Assembly: GCF_000003855.2 (NCBI RefSeq)
Contig: NW_003101675.1
Coordinates: 2,363,326-2,427,325, forward strand
Source of the DNA: Blastomyces gilchristii SLH14081
Lineage: Eukaryota > Ascomycota > Eurotiomycetes > Onygenales > Ajellomycetaceae
Direction: 5' to 3'
DNA length: 64,000 nucleotides
Shown: in pieces, positions 11,701 through 23,800 of the stretch
Layout: each line of letters starts with the position of its first letter
Numbering within the stretch: the first letter of the stretch is position 1
Notes under the pieces: model-generated
The model's database searches: none
What the model was told of the DNA's origin: nothing
What the model saw: only the letters and a program-made list of their open reading frames with translations
Translations under genes and position numbers: made by a program

Positions 11701-12751
11701 TCTCTGGAGAGAAAAGCTTGAATCTCTTATAGACTTATAAATAAGTGAACTATTAAAAGAGAAAGAATATGAACAGCATTCAAAGAGAATTTCTATAATC
11801 AATATAAAAGACTCTATTCTGATTTATTCAGATGACTCAAAAAATGAGAACTTGAATAGATTAGATGCAGGAATTGCTTATACTGAAGATAATATCAATT
11901 TTATCTCAGATTTCTGAAATCTAGGCTCTGAATGTGAAGTCTTTGATGCTGAACTATTTGTAATAGTGAAAGCTTTCAAACTCATTGAAATAAAATCTCA
12001 TAAAAGAGGAAATTGTTTGAAAGAGACATGAATATTCTCTGATAGACAAGCTGCTTTAAAAAGACTTAGAAATAGTCAGATTTATAATGATCAAATGAAT
12101 CTTGAACTGATCTTAAACTCTATTTTGAAAATTCAAAAGAGAAGAATATCAAAGCTGATAATTCATCTGCACTGAGTTCCTGCTCATATGAATATTCATG
12201 GCAATGAATTGGCTGATTCAGCTGCAAAAAAGAGTGCAGAATTAAGCAGATCTATTCAAAAAATTGTGTCCTGGTCTTTTATAAAGAGAAAAATAAAAGA
12301 ATCTTGTTTAGACAAGTGAAATGAAAGCTGGCAGAAACAAAAGAAGAGTATACATTATTCAAGATTTGAAACAAAACCCAAGTGGAAATCTTGTTCAATT
12401 AAATGTAAAAAGAAAATATTCTCATCTATAATACAGCTGAAACTAGGACATGGCTATTTCAAATCTTATATACAAAGATTTGATGATAGATTTGACTCAA
12501 TAAAATGCTTATTCTGCAATACAAATGAGAATTCTGAGCATATTGTAATGCACTGTGCATTATACAATAGTCTCAGAGCCAGATTGAAAGAGAAGTATGA
12601 TCTAAATCAATTAAATATGAGATTCTTATTCTCAACTGAGATAGGAATTAAATACTTAATAGACTTTCTATCAGAAACTCAAGCAGCTACAAGAAAATGG
12701 CTAAATTCAGAATTATCTGAATATGAAGAGGAGGAAATCAATCAGATATAG
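8789..12751 (+). pseudogene. LINE ORF2: AP endonuclease, reverse transcriptase, RNase H; broken
   Basis: 1,321 codons in a single frame from ATG 8789 to TAG 12749. In order: an APE-type endonuclease (block D-F-N-T-H-H near 9270, I-I-D-L-I-F near 9415); reverse transcriptase (A-A-G-P-D-S-I-N near 10240, F-I-D-I-K-E-A-F near 10630, catalytic box degraded to Y-V-N-D near 10900); RNase H (I-Y-S-D-D near 11820, P-A-H-x-x-I-H-G-N-E-L-A-D near 12180); and a C-terminal C-x2-C...H...C knuckle near 12510-12555. Many stops replace tryptophan as TGA, for example 9278-9283, 11120-11122, 11132-11134, 11309-11314 and 12173-12175. The frame is otherwise continuous, so the copy was full length when inserted. 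Confidence 0.88.
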
Positions 12752-13122
12752 TCTGTTAAAACAGCTATACACTCTCTTTTAATAATTTGTTTTATTATAG
12801 TCTCTCTTTACTTTATCTTTTTCTTTATCTTTTTCTTTCAATTTCTTTCTATCTATCTATTTAATGTGTCTATCTTTGAGACTGTGTTCTTTTTCTCTTT
12901 TCCTTTGTCATGATATTATTAAATGGTTTCAAAGTATCAAAAGATGTTAAAACACTGCAATTTGTAAACAGTTTTTGTATTCTGGGCTGGAATTTTCTGA
13001 TTTTGCATATCTGAAATTGATGAATGTATAATAGTTAACTTTACAGACATAGGAAAAACCCTGAGAACTAAAAGTTCTCAGGTAGATGTCATAGTCTCTG
13101 ACTGCATACATCTATAATTGAA

Positions 13123-13125
<3 letters not shown>
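12752..13125 (+). other. LINE 3' untranslated region
   Basis: Pyrimidine-rich sequence (TCTTTTTCTTTATC repeats at about 12800-12860), then noncoding sequence including a small inverted repeat (GAGAACTAAAAGTTCTC near 13062), leading to the triplet tail. Confidence 0.6.

Positions 13126-13161
<36 letters not shown>
13126..13161 (+). repeat. (TAA)n 3' tail of the LINE
   Basis: About twelve TAA units end exactly at the 15-bp target duplication. Short-unit tails are usual for fungal Tad-like elements in place of poly(A). Confidence 0.85.
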
Positions 13162-13164
<3 letters not shown>

Positions 13165-13176
13165 AGAGAATTTCAC

Positions 13177-13889
13177 TTCAGTTAAAATAGATAACTGAGA
13201 TACTTTATAAGTTAATAAGTTGATACTTTCAGTATCTCTTATACTCTTCTGCAGCATACTTCTCTATAATACTGTAGTACTAACTTCTCAGCAGATAAAG
13301 ATATCAGTACTGAAGACTTTAACAGTGAAGAATGAGTTTAATAAGAATGTAATTATTAATGAGTAGACTCTAATCTCTCTTTTTACTTTTTCAGTGAGCT
13401 GTGACTCTATTAGAATAGCACTAGTCTGTGAGTTAATAATATTAATCTTTGTTAATTTCAAATATCTCTTTCTTTTCTTATTAACTGCTTCAGGAATTTT
13501 ATACTTATATAGTCTTATTAAACTTCTAAAAAACTCTTTGAGAGAAAATAGAAGAAGAGTGCTATAAAGCTTATAAGATATCAGCTTATCACTACAAGAT
13601 TATCTTTAAAAACTCTTTGAGAAAAAATAAGAAGTCTTAAATAGTATTTCTTATTCAATATTTCTGATATATAACAGAATAATCTCTACTAATCATCTCA
13701 TAGCTTACAATCTCTTTCTCAGCATTTTTCAAATACTCAAGTAGTTCTTATAAATTCTCTGATAATGAATAATCTTCTCATTTCACAAGATATTGAAGCT
13801 TATCATAATATATTCACTTATTTAATATTTTCTTTATAAGATATTCAGTATCACTCTCAATCTTAATATTATTCAGTCAAGACAGCTTT
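13177..13889 (-). pseudogene. G1 chromodomain and post-integrase segment
   Basis: Reverse complement of G2 22950-23660. The degraded chromodomain lies at about 13720-13870 (minus strand), matching the G2 block that encodes Y-L-V-K-W-E-D-Y. It adjoins the LINE at 13176 and a MITE at 13890. Many stops; not functional. Confidence 0.7.
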
Positions 13890-13897
13890 ATCTCAGA

Positions 13898-14404
13898 TAG
13901 ACTGGCCGCCGGAATCATGAATTTCATGTTTGATCTCATTTGGTCTGATCTCATACATTTCTTGACGTGAATCCCGCTGGGACTGCCTATTAAAAAAGAC
14001 ATGTAAAGTGACTATATATCAGATCTTAAAATGGAACCATGACTTGAAAAAAATGAGAAAGTGATCTCATTTGATCTCATTTAGTTCCATTCTTGACATA
14101 AAGTTACTATTTTTAGACATTTTAAGGTTTTTTTCAGACTATTTTTAATTTTTTAAAAAGTAACACTTTTTGATAACACTTAAATGAGATTTAAAGTCAT
14201 TTAAAGTCATAAAAATAATTTAAATTGAGAAGTAGAAATCATGATCTTATTTGAAAAATGTGATAAGAGTAGACAGTAAGTCTCACTGAGACAGTATGAA
14301 ACTACTATCTAATGTTAAAACCGTGTAATGAAATCAGTCAAATTCATAATGAAACTATCAAAAAATCTGATCCTGGTCTCAGACACGGTCACACAGTCAG
14401 TCTA
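13898..14404. mobile_element. hAT-type MITE, copy A
   Basis: 507 bp, starting TAGACTGGCCGCC and ending GGTCACACAGTCAGTCTA, flanked by a perfect 8-bp duplication ATCTCAGA (13890-13897 and 14405-14412). There is no coding capacity. The left 90 bases resemble the left end of the large hAT elements in this window (28934, 52372), with repeated subterminal CTCATTTGGTCTGGTCTCAT-like motifs, so it is probably mobilised by their transposase. Inserted in G1. Confidence 0.9.
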
Positions 14405-14412
14405 ATCTCAGA

Positions 14413-17400
14413 GCATTGCTTATAGAGCTTTAAATAGAAAATATAAAACATAGAATGAATTGATTTCAATTCTATGAGTAATTTTAACTTATATATCTGC
14501 TTACTTATTACTCTTATTACTGAAAAAGATTCTAGTCATCACTTACTAAGCTTCTTATACAGTCTTATTATCTTGATATTCTTTGCTGAAAGTAGCACTT
14601 AATTCTCTATCAAGAACTTCATTGAAAGATGTTTTTAATTATAATATTTCATCTATTACTTCTAAGTATAGTGAATGCTTTTCATCATCTTCTTCTGAAT
14701 TTTATTTAAAAGTTTCAATCTTACTTTTACTTTTAATACTAAGAGATACTCTATTCTCTGTATCTGTTTAATATTCTGACTATCTATTCTTCTTTTTGAA
14801 ATGTTGTCTATGACATCACTGAGTAATAAAGAATTATATTTATAATAAGTATAGAAAGAAAATACTTTTAAGATTGCATTCTTTGCATTATTATATATAA
14901 ATTCAGTGATTAGAAGATGTTTAAGTTAATTATTCTGATAATATAAATAGAACATTCAAAGATGCTATTCTAGTGTCTGATTCTAGTATTCAGTCTGATT
15001 ATCTGTCTGTGAATGAAATACAGTACTGAGAAGATGTCTTATTATAAGATGATAGTAAAAAGCTGATCAGTATTTACTAATGAAGAGAGATTCTTGATCT
15101 ATTATCAATGATTTCAGAGTATTATAATTATATATAATAATATCTAAAAACAGATCAGTTAATTCAGAGACTTTAATCTTTTTATAAATAGAAATATATC
15201 TGATTATCTTCATGAAGTGATTAATAATGATTAAAATTGAGTTATATTCTTTAACTCTTGTTAACTTCAGTAGATTAACTATGAAATTCATTGATAGATT
15301 CTATTATAAGCTCTTTGAAATAGACAGTGATATTAACTCACTGTATTACTTATACTATAGAATCTTTATTCTTTAACAGATATTACAAGTCTTAATATAC
15401 TCTTTAACATCTGCTCAGAGCTTGTCTTAAATATATTTATATTTTAGAAGCTTCTCAGTCTTCTCTAATCTGAAATGTCTCACATGAGAATTATTATAAT
15501 GAATTCTCAATAACTTCTGATACACTGCTCTATTACAAGAGACAAAGATTGAATTATTTAGCAGTAGAAGTTCACATTCTTCTAGTTATCAGTGACTTGA
15601 TTTCTTAGCAGCACTGTCTCACTCAGAGTCTGTCTCTTTCAAGATTAAATCAGATTCATTCTTCTTCAACTTCTGAATTCAAGCTGTAGTAGAGACATTC
15701 TTCTTTTATAACTTATTAATGAATTTCAAAAGTAGTTGAATTGAAAGATTGTAAACTGTTTCATTCTTTATCAATTCAATAATTGTAAGATGTGATATGA
15801 GAAGCTTATAATCTTCAGTATCAGTTCTCTGCAGAGACCTGAATTTTCTTTCATCTTCTATACTGAGTCACACAGCTGTCTTATCAGTGCTGTTTCTAAG
15901 CTTCAGAGAATTTTAACTCTCTGCAGTTAGCTTCTTCTGCAGTAATAACAGAGATTCTTTTATAGAATTCTTCTTCATATCAGTGATATTATAATCAGAT
16001 TATTTAAACAGTGTGTTGATAGAGTTAAGCTGATCTGAACAGTATCAGATATAAAAATCATACTCTGAAAGCAGCTCTGCTCATCTGACTTGATATTTCA
16101 TCAAGCTCTTTGTTATCAAGAAGTAACACAGATTTATATAATCAGTAAGAACTTATACTGAGTACTTACTATTCTGAAGATAATATTATCAGATCTTAAA
16201 GAATTCAATAATTACTAATATCTTCTGATTATAAGTATTATATCTTCTCTATATAAGTGATAACTTCTTGAAGAAGAAGATCACTGATCTTTATTTATAA
16301 TATCTTATAGACTTCATAAAAAAGCCTTCTTTCACAGATAATTCATTGTCTATTTTCTCAGAAGTAATTATTCTCTAATTCTTTCAATGTTAAAAGGTCT
16401 TCAGTGTCAACTGTGAAAAGATTTCATAGATCTCATTCTCAGATATATCAGTCTTACACTGATTGAGTAAGTTGAAGTTAAAGTGATTCAGTATTGTAAC
16501 ATCTGTAAAAGCTTGTTTTAATTCTGTAAACACCTGTGCAGTGTCTTGAATGAGAGTAAACAGTTTTATATTTCTATCTTTCACACTTCTCTTTAACAGA
16601 TCTGTAAGGAAAGCAGTAATCTGTGAATATATGTAGATAAATCATCTATAGAAATTCACAAATTCTAGAAATATCTGCATTTCACAGTATGTCTGTGACA
16701 TCAGTCAGTTCTCAATGACAGAGACCTGACTTCTATTCATTGAAATGCTGTTCATCTTAATAATATAATCTAAGAAATCAATCTTCTGCATATAGAATAA
16801 GCATTTTTCAGTGTTTATATAGAGTTAATACTGTCTCAAGTAACTCAACACTTCTTAAACATGAGTATCATATTCTTTCTCTGATTTTAAGAAGATTAGA
16901 ATGTTGTTCAGATATACTATATAGAAGATATCAATAAGGCCTCACAGTATCTCATTTATATAGATCTGAAAGATGACTGAAGTGTTACAAAGATTAAAAG
17001 ATAAAACAAGATATTTAAAATTACTGTACTTAGTATAAAAAGTCATTTTTCAAACATTATCTTCATTAACTCTGATTCTGTGATAGATATTCTGTATATC
17101 AATCTTTGAGAACATCTTTACTTTAGATAATTAATTAATCATCTTATTAATTAATGATAATAAATAGTGATTCTTAATCATCATCTTATTGAGACCTCTG
17201 TAGTCTATATATAGACATAGTCTATCATTCTTCTTAAGTACAAAGATTATAGACATCTCTGCTAAACTCTTTGATAAATGTATTCAGTTCTTTGATTATA
17301 CTTCTTCAAGATATTTATGCAGAACATTCAATTTCTTTATAGACAAGTTATAAAGAGATCTGTACAGTACTATTATATCATCTTCAAGACAAATCTTATA

Positions 17401-17705
17401 TCATATCTTAATATCAGAAAACTTCACTACTTCTCTTTCTGAAAAGACATTCTTATAATCTGTAAAGAGATATTATATATATCTATCTTTAACAACAGAT
17501 ACTGCTGCTAATCTTGCAGTAAGAATGATAACTTTTTCATCTGTTCTTAAGTCTCAGTCATCTACTATATAGTATATCAACTCTATCTTTTTCTCAAGAT
17601 TCTTTCAATGAAACTCTTCAGATTTCTCTATTACTGTCTCTTCATCAGTGAGATAGTACTGTCACATCTGAGTGACTCAGTTAATAAGAGAATTATTTTC
17701 TCTCA
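14413..17705 (-). pseudogene. G1 pol segment (protease end, RT, RNase H, integrase)
   Basis: Minus-strand pol of G1, collinear with the G2 gag-pol frame. Open pieces at 16390-16584 (RNase H start, L-F-T-L-I-Q-D) and 15067-15291 (integrase, N-F-I-V-N-L-L-K-L-T) match plus-strand G2 pieces at 20760 and 22050. RT blocks lie around 16750-17300. Dense stops. The segment ends at 17705, where G2 inserted, and resumes at 25506. Confidence 0.8.
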
Positions 17706-17710
17706 ATTAT
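17706..17710. repeat. Target-site duplication of G2 (left)
   Basis: ATTAT immediately before the 5' LTR, repeated at 25501-25505 directly after the 3' LTR. Removing G2 and one copy restores the continuous G1 sequence, as checked against G2 at about 19610-19650. Confidence 0.85.
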
Positions 17711-18242
17711 TGTCACGCTCCCGGCCGCGCCAAGGCCCCGTTGCAGTTCCACACGGCTCATCACTTTCATGCGGATGATTTCATTCTGTCTGAACCGGTT
17801 TCCAACCACTCTATGACATCATTCAGATATATCATAGAAAGATTCAATTGATGAATATGAGAACCTCACTTCTATATGAGGTCAGCAGATTACTTTTCCT
17901 TGGCAGTGAGACACTGCTGAGGTATTACTCTGGCTATTCTCACTCATGAAATGAGAGAAAGTATTCACTCATTGTCTATATAGAATAGCTAGATACTGAC
18001 TTCTTATAAAAGAAGTCAGTAATTCATTTTTCTTCTACTGAAATATATACAAGAGTTACTGCATGTCTCATACAATCTTCTTAGTATACTAAGTATCATA
18101 TCTGTGATATTCTTACAATAACTCTGTAGCCTATGAGCTCACTATTTAAGTAAGATAGTCAAGCTCACTTACACAGCTTTCTAAACAACTATCTCTATAT
18201 ATTGTCACTGACTAGCTACTGCTTCAGTTCTGTCATATTACA
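17711..18242 (+). repeat. 5' LTR of G2
   Basis: 532 bp from TGTCACGCTCC to ATATTACA. The first 120 bases are strikingly less mutated (CCCGGCCGCGCCAAGGCCCC) than the same stretch of the 3' LTR (24986-25060), which has lost about 15 bases and most C and G there. The LTR should contain promoter and polyadenylation signals; a pair of TATA-like ATATATAC/AAGAG stretches is seen near 18045. Confidence 0.87.
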
Positions 18243-18299
18243 ATTCAAATTGCTTAACCTGATTACAGGTTTGAATCAGTCAAGCTCTAACAGACTGAT

Positions 18300-21200
18300 A
18301 TGATCTCATATACCTGCACTGAGACTGATCTGACCTCACTCTCTGAAGAAAACACTACATTATTCTCTAGAGTGTGTACATCTCTACTTCAGCAGAAATC
18401 TGAGATTTCTGAAACTGCTACACATTTTGACATGAGCTCTTCAACTGCTCTGCCATCACCGCGGCCTCTACACATCTATATCTATTATGAGAATAGAGAG
18501 ATTAAGGTCGGAGATTCTCTGAGATACAAGGGAAACACCTTGTCTGAATTTCACAGCTTTACTCATACCCTTGAATGGAAATTCCACCTTAACTTAAGCC
18601 AGTATAATACTCATGAGATATGAGTAATATATGCTGTCAACCTTCTTAAAGGCATCTCTGTGACTACTTGAGTTATTAAGAAAAGAGAGCTTGAGTGTAT
18701 CAATACTGTTATAACTTAGAAAGAATTCAAGAACTTTCTACTGAATTAAATTGAAGATCACTGTAACTGCAGCTTCACAGCAGTACAGCAGTTTAACTCA
18801 TTATATTAATAAGATAATAAGAATTCTTCTGATTTCAATACAAGATTTGAAGAATATTGAGAGAAATTAGCTGATAATTTGAATCAATTAAAAACATAGC
18901 TTTATCTTACAAAGCTGACTCACAAGATATGAATAATAATATTATAATATCAGAGTTCATCAATTAATTACACTGAGCTTGTCAACCTGACTTTCTAAAT
19001 CTATTTAAATAATCAATTCTCTGAGAAAAAGATTAATAAGATCTCTTCTAAGTAATTAATAACAGGATCTAAACAGTGCTGTGATGACTTCAGTGTGAAA
19101 AAAGTAAAGAAGAATTTCAAGTATTCTGATTCTTCACTCACTGTGAAGAAATATTAAAAAAGATTTGACAAAGATCTCTATTTCAACTGCAGAGCTGGTG
19201 ATCACTATGTCAGTGATTGTAAGAAGTTAAAGAAGAAAAGAAACTGAGAAGATATCTTCTCAAAGTTAACTTCTCTTCTGACAAATGTATCTGTGAAAGA
19301 TAAAGAAGAGAAAGAAAAGAATTGACAATTCTCACATCTCTGAGTTCATGTTATAATCACAATACATACTCTGAATAAGAAGATATCAGTGAGATGTCTA
19401 CTTAACTCTGAAGTAGATACTAACTTCATATTCTATTTCTTTTCTTTGATAAAGAATTGAAAGAAGATAGATTTATCAGACTATGTAAAATTTACTGATG
19501 AAATAAAATATCACTGTTTTAACATAATTTAAGTGAAGTGTGTGATCACAGACTTAGAAGAAATCTTTAAGAAGAGCAGTCTGCTTCTTCATACAGTTAA
19601 TATCATAGATGAGAATGTCATTCTAGATCTTCTATGATTGAGAGAAAACAATTCTCTCATTGACTGAGTTACTTAGATATGATAGTACTGTCTTACTGAT
19701 GAAGAGATAGTAATAGAGAAATCTGAAGAGTTTCATCAGAAGAATCTTGAGAAAAAGATTGAGTTAATATACTGTATAGCAGGTGATTGAGACTTGAGAA
19801 CAGATGAAGAAGCTATCACTCTCACTGTAAGATTAGCAGCAATATCTGTTATTAAAGATAAATGTACATGATATCTCTTTACAGATTTTAAGAATGTCTT
19901 TTTGAAAAGAGAAGTAGCAAAGTTTTCTGATATCAAGATGTGATATAAGATTTGTCTTGAAGATGATGTAACAGTGCTGTATGAGTCTCTTTATAACTTG
20001 TCTGTAAAGAAATTGAATGTTCTGTGCAAATATCTTGAAGAAGTATAATCAAAGAACTGAATATATTTATCAAAGAGTTCAGCAGAGATGTCTATACTCT
20101 TTATACTTAAGAAGAATGATAGACTACATCTATGCATAGACTATAGAGATCTCAATAAGATAATAGTTAAGAATTACTATTCATTATCATTGATTAATAA
20201 GATAATTGATTGATTATCTGAAGCAAAGATGTTCTCAAAGATTAATATACAGAATATCTATCATAGAATCAGAGTTAATAAAGATGATATTTGAAAAATG
20301 ACTTTTTATACTAAGTATGACAATTTTGAATATCTTGTTTTATCTTTTAATCTTTGTAATGCTCTGATCATCTTTCAGATCTATATAAATGAGATGCTGC
20401 AGAGCCTTGTCAATATCTTCTGCATAGTATACCTGAACAACATTTTAATCTTCTTGAAATCAGAGAAAGAACATGATACTCATGTTTAAAAAGTGTTAAG
20501 TCACTTGAGACAGTATCAACTCTATGCAAACACTGAAAAATGCTCATTCTACATACAGGAGATTGATTTCTTAGATTATATTATTGAGATAAATGACATT
20601 TCAATGAATAGAAGCTGAGTCTTCATCATTAAGAACTGACTGATGCTGTGAATGTATCATGAGATGTAGATATTTCTAGAATTTGTAAATTTTTACAGAT
20701 GATTCATCTATATATATTCATGAATTACTGTCCCTCTTACAGATCTGTTAAAGAGAAGTGTGAAAGACAGAAAAATGAAACTGTTTATTCTCACTCAAGA
20801 CATCATACAGGTGTTTGTAGAATTGAAACAAGCTTTTACAGATATCATGATACTGAATCACTTTAATCTCAACTTATTCAGTCAGTGTGAGACTGATACA
20901 TCTGAAAATGAGATCTGTGAAATCTTTTCACAGTTAATATCAGAGATCTTTCAATGTTGAAAGAATTAGAGAATAATTATCTCTGAGAAAACAGACAATG
21001 AATTGTCTGTAAGAGAAGACTTTTTCATAAAGTCTATAAGACACTGTGAATAAAGATCAGTGACCTTCTTCTTCAAGAAGTTATTACTCATGCAGAGAAG
21101 ATATGATACTTATAATCAGAAGATGTTAGTAATTGTTAAATTCTTTAAAATCTGATAACATTATCTTCAGAGTAGCAAGTACTCAGTGTAAGTTCTCACT

Positions 21201-23174
21201 GATTATATAAATCTGTGTTACTTCTTGATAATAAAGAGCTTGTCAGAATGTCAAGCCAGGTGAATAAAGCTGCTTTCAGAGTATGATTTCTATATCTGAT
21301 ACTGTTCAGATCAGCTTAATCTCACTGACACACTGTTTAGACAGCTCAATTATAATATTATTAATACAGAGAAGAATTTTATAAAAGAATCTCTGTCATC
21401 ACTGCAGAAGAAGCTGGCTGCAGAGAATTAAAATTCTCTAAAGCTCAGGAACAGTACTGAAGAGACAGCTATATGATTTAGTATAGAAGATGAAAGAAAA
21501 CTCAGATCTCTGCAGAGAACTGACACTGAAGATTATAAGCTTCTTATATTATATCTTACAATTATTGAATTGATAAAGAATGAAATAGTCTACAATCTTT
21601 CAATCTAACTACTTTTAAAATTCATTGATAAGTTACAGAAGAGGGATATCTCTACTACAGCTTAAATTCAGAAGTTGAAGAAGAAAGAATTCAGTTTAAA
21701 CTTGAAAGAGACAGGCTCTGAGTGAGATAATACTGCTAAGAAATCAAGTCACTGATAACTAGAAGAATGTGAACTTCTACTGCTGAATAATTCAGTCTTC
21801 ATTTCTTATAGTAGAGTGATATATCAGAAGTTATTGAGAATTCATTATAATAATTCTCATACAGAACACTTTGAGTTAGAGAAGACTGAGAAACTTCTAA
21901 AATATAAATACATTTAAGACAAGCTTCAGACAGATATCAAAGAGTATATTAAGACTTATAATATCTATTAAAGAATAAAGATCTCACAGTATAAGTAATA
22001 CAGTGAGTTAATATCACTGTCTGTTTCAAAGAGCTCATAGCAGAATCTATTGATAAATTTCATAGTTAATCTACTGAAGTTAACAAGAGTTAAAAAATAT
22101 GACTCAATTTTGATCATTGTTAACTGCTTCATGAAGATAACTAGATATATTTCTATTCATAAAAAGATTAAAGTCTCTGAATTAACTGATCTGTTTTTAG
22201 ATATCATCATTTATAATCATAGTGCTTTAAAATTATTGATAACAGATTAAGAATTTCTCTTTATTAGTAAATACTGATCAGCTTTTTACTATCATCTTAT
22301 AATAAGATGTCTTCTCAGTACTGCATTTCATTCACAGACTGATAGTCAGACTGAATATCAGAATCAGATACTAGAATAGTATCTTTAAGTATTCTATTCA
22401 TATTATCAGAATAATTAGCTCAAACATCTTCTAACTACTGAATTTGTATATAATAATGTAAAGAATGCAATCTTAAAGATATCTTCTTTCTATACTTATT
22501 ATGAATATAATTCTTTATTACTCAGTGATGTCATGAATAATGTTTTAAAGAAGAGAATAGACAGTCAGAATGTTAGACAGATACAGAGAACAGAGTATCT
22601 CTCAGTATCAGAAGTAAAAGTGAGATTGAAACTTTTGAATAAAATTCATGAGAAGATGATAAAAAGTATCTGCTATACTCAGAAGCAGTAGACAGAATAC
22701 TATAATTGAAAACATCTTTTAATAAAGTTCTTGATAGAGAATCAAGTGCTACTTTTAACAAAGAATATTAAGATAATAAGACTGTATAAGAAGCTCAGTG
22801 AGTGATGACTAGAATCTTTCTCAGTAACAAGAGTAATAAGTAAGCAGATATATAAGTTGAAATTACTTATAGAATTAAAATCAATTCATTCTATTTTTCA
22901 CATTTTCTATTTAAAGCTCTATAAGTAACATCTCAGAGTGAAGCTGTCTTGACTGAATAGTATTGAGATTGAGAGTGATACTGAATATCTTATGAAGAAA
23001 ATATTAAACAAGTGAATATATTATAACAAGCTTTAATATCTTGTTAAATGAGAAGATTATTCATTGTCAGAGAATTTATGAGAACTATTTAAGCATTTGA
23101 AAAATACTGAGAAAGAGATTGCAATCTATAAGATAACTAGTAGAGATTACTTCATTATATACTAGAGATGTTAA
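18300..23174 (+). pseudogene. G2 gag-pol, one frame, many stops
   Basis: About 1,625 codons in one uninterrupted frame from ATG 18300. Gag: 18300-18623 is open. The zinc knuckle at about 19170-19215 reads Y-F-N-C-x4-H-x4-C, its first cysteine changed to tyrosine. RT: L-C-I-D-Y-R-D-L-N near 20130, then Y-L-N-N where the family has the catalytic YxDD, near 20430. RNase H begins near 20760. Integrase around 21780-22600, open piece at 22050-22250. Chromodomain 22967-23130 with Y-L-V-K-W-E-D-Y and a degraded WEP box. No frame change separates gag from pol, so a single polyprotein is inferred. Stops are typically TGA for Trp and TAA/TAG for Gln. Confidence 0.85.
22967..23130 (+). other. Chromodomain of G2 integrase
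   Basis: In frame with pol (codon phase from 18300). Visible: E-S-D-T-E-Y, then Y-L-V-K-W-E-D-Y-S and N-L-W-E-L, matching the chromodomain consensus (Y-L-V-K-W-x-G-Y ... N-T-W-E-P). In chromoviruses this C-terminal module targets integration to modified histones in heterochromatin, consistent with nesting in silent repeats. Confidence 0.75.
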
Positions 23175-23800
23175 GTAAGAAATACTGCTTAAGACTTCTT
23201 ATTTTTCTCAAAGAATTTTTTAGAGATAATTTTGTAATAATGAGTCAGTGTTTTATAGACTCTGTAGCACTCTTCTTCTATTTTCTCTTAAAGAGTTTTT
23301 AAAAGTTTAATAAGACTACACAAGTGTAACATTTCTGAAATAGTTAAAAGAAAAGAGATATTTGAAACTAATAAAAAGATTAATATTATTAACTCACAGA
23401 CTGCTGCTATTCTAATGAGACTACAGCTCACTAAAAAAGTAAAAAGAGAAATCAGAGTCTACTTATCAATAATCACATTCTTATTAAACTCATCTTTCAC
23501 TATTAAAGTCTCTGATACTGATATCTTTATCTGCTGAGAAGTTAGCACTGTGATACTACAGAGAAGTATGCTGTAGAAGAGTATAAGAGATACTGAAAAT
23601 ATCAATCTATTAACTTATAAAATATCTCAGTTATCTGCTTTAACTGAAGTGAGATTCTCTTTAATCAGTGATTAATCTCTGTAGTACTTTCAACAGTAAT
23701 ATCAGCTGATCTCTTCTTAAGATCAGTCATTCTGAGGTGTTTTTTTATCTTGAAGACTCATACTTTCATCTTCTTTTACAGATGAGTAAGAGAGATCTTC

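Larger units (their letters stand above)
5568..13161 (+). mobile_element. Tad-like non-LTR retrotransposon (LINE)
   Basis: 7,594-bp insertion into G1, bordered by a 15-bp target duplication TGAAGAGAATTTCAC (5553-5567 and 13162-13176) and ending in a (TAA)n tail, both typical of target-primed reverse transcription. It contains ORF1 (7146-8765) with zinc knuckles and ORF2 (8789-12751) with endonuclease, reverse transcriptase and RNase H, the layout of the fungal Tad clade. Both ORFs keep one frame from start to end and are broken only by base-change stops. The 5' part includes a GC-normal island (5677-6165) unlike the rest. Confidence 0.9.

Noticed and set aside
8789..12751. TGA read as tryptophan (mitochondrial or alternative code) because stops fall at Trp positions
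   Set aside because: TAA and TAG stops are also frequent at Gln positions, catalytic residues and zinc ligands are mutated (Cys to Tyr, Asp to Asn), and neighbouring normal genes use the standard code. Deamination explains all of these.
13126..13161. CRISPR-like or satellite array
   Set aside because: Simple TAA repeats at the end of a LINE; no spacers, and the organism is eukaryotic.
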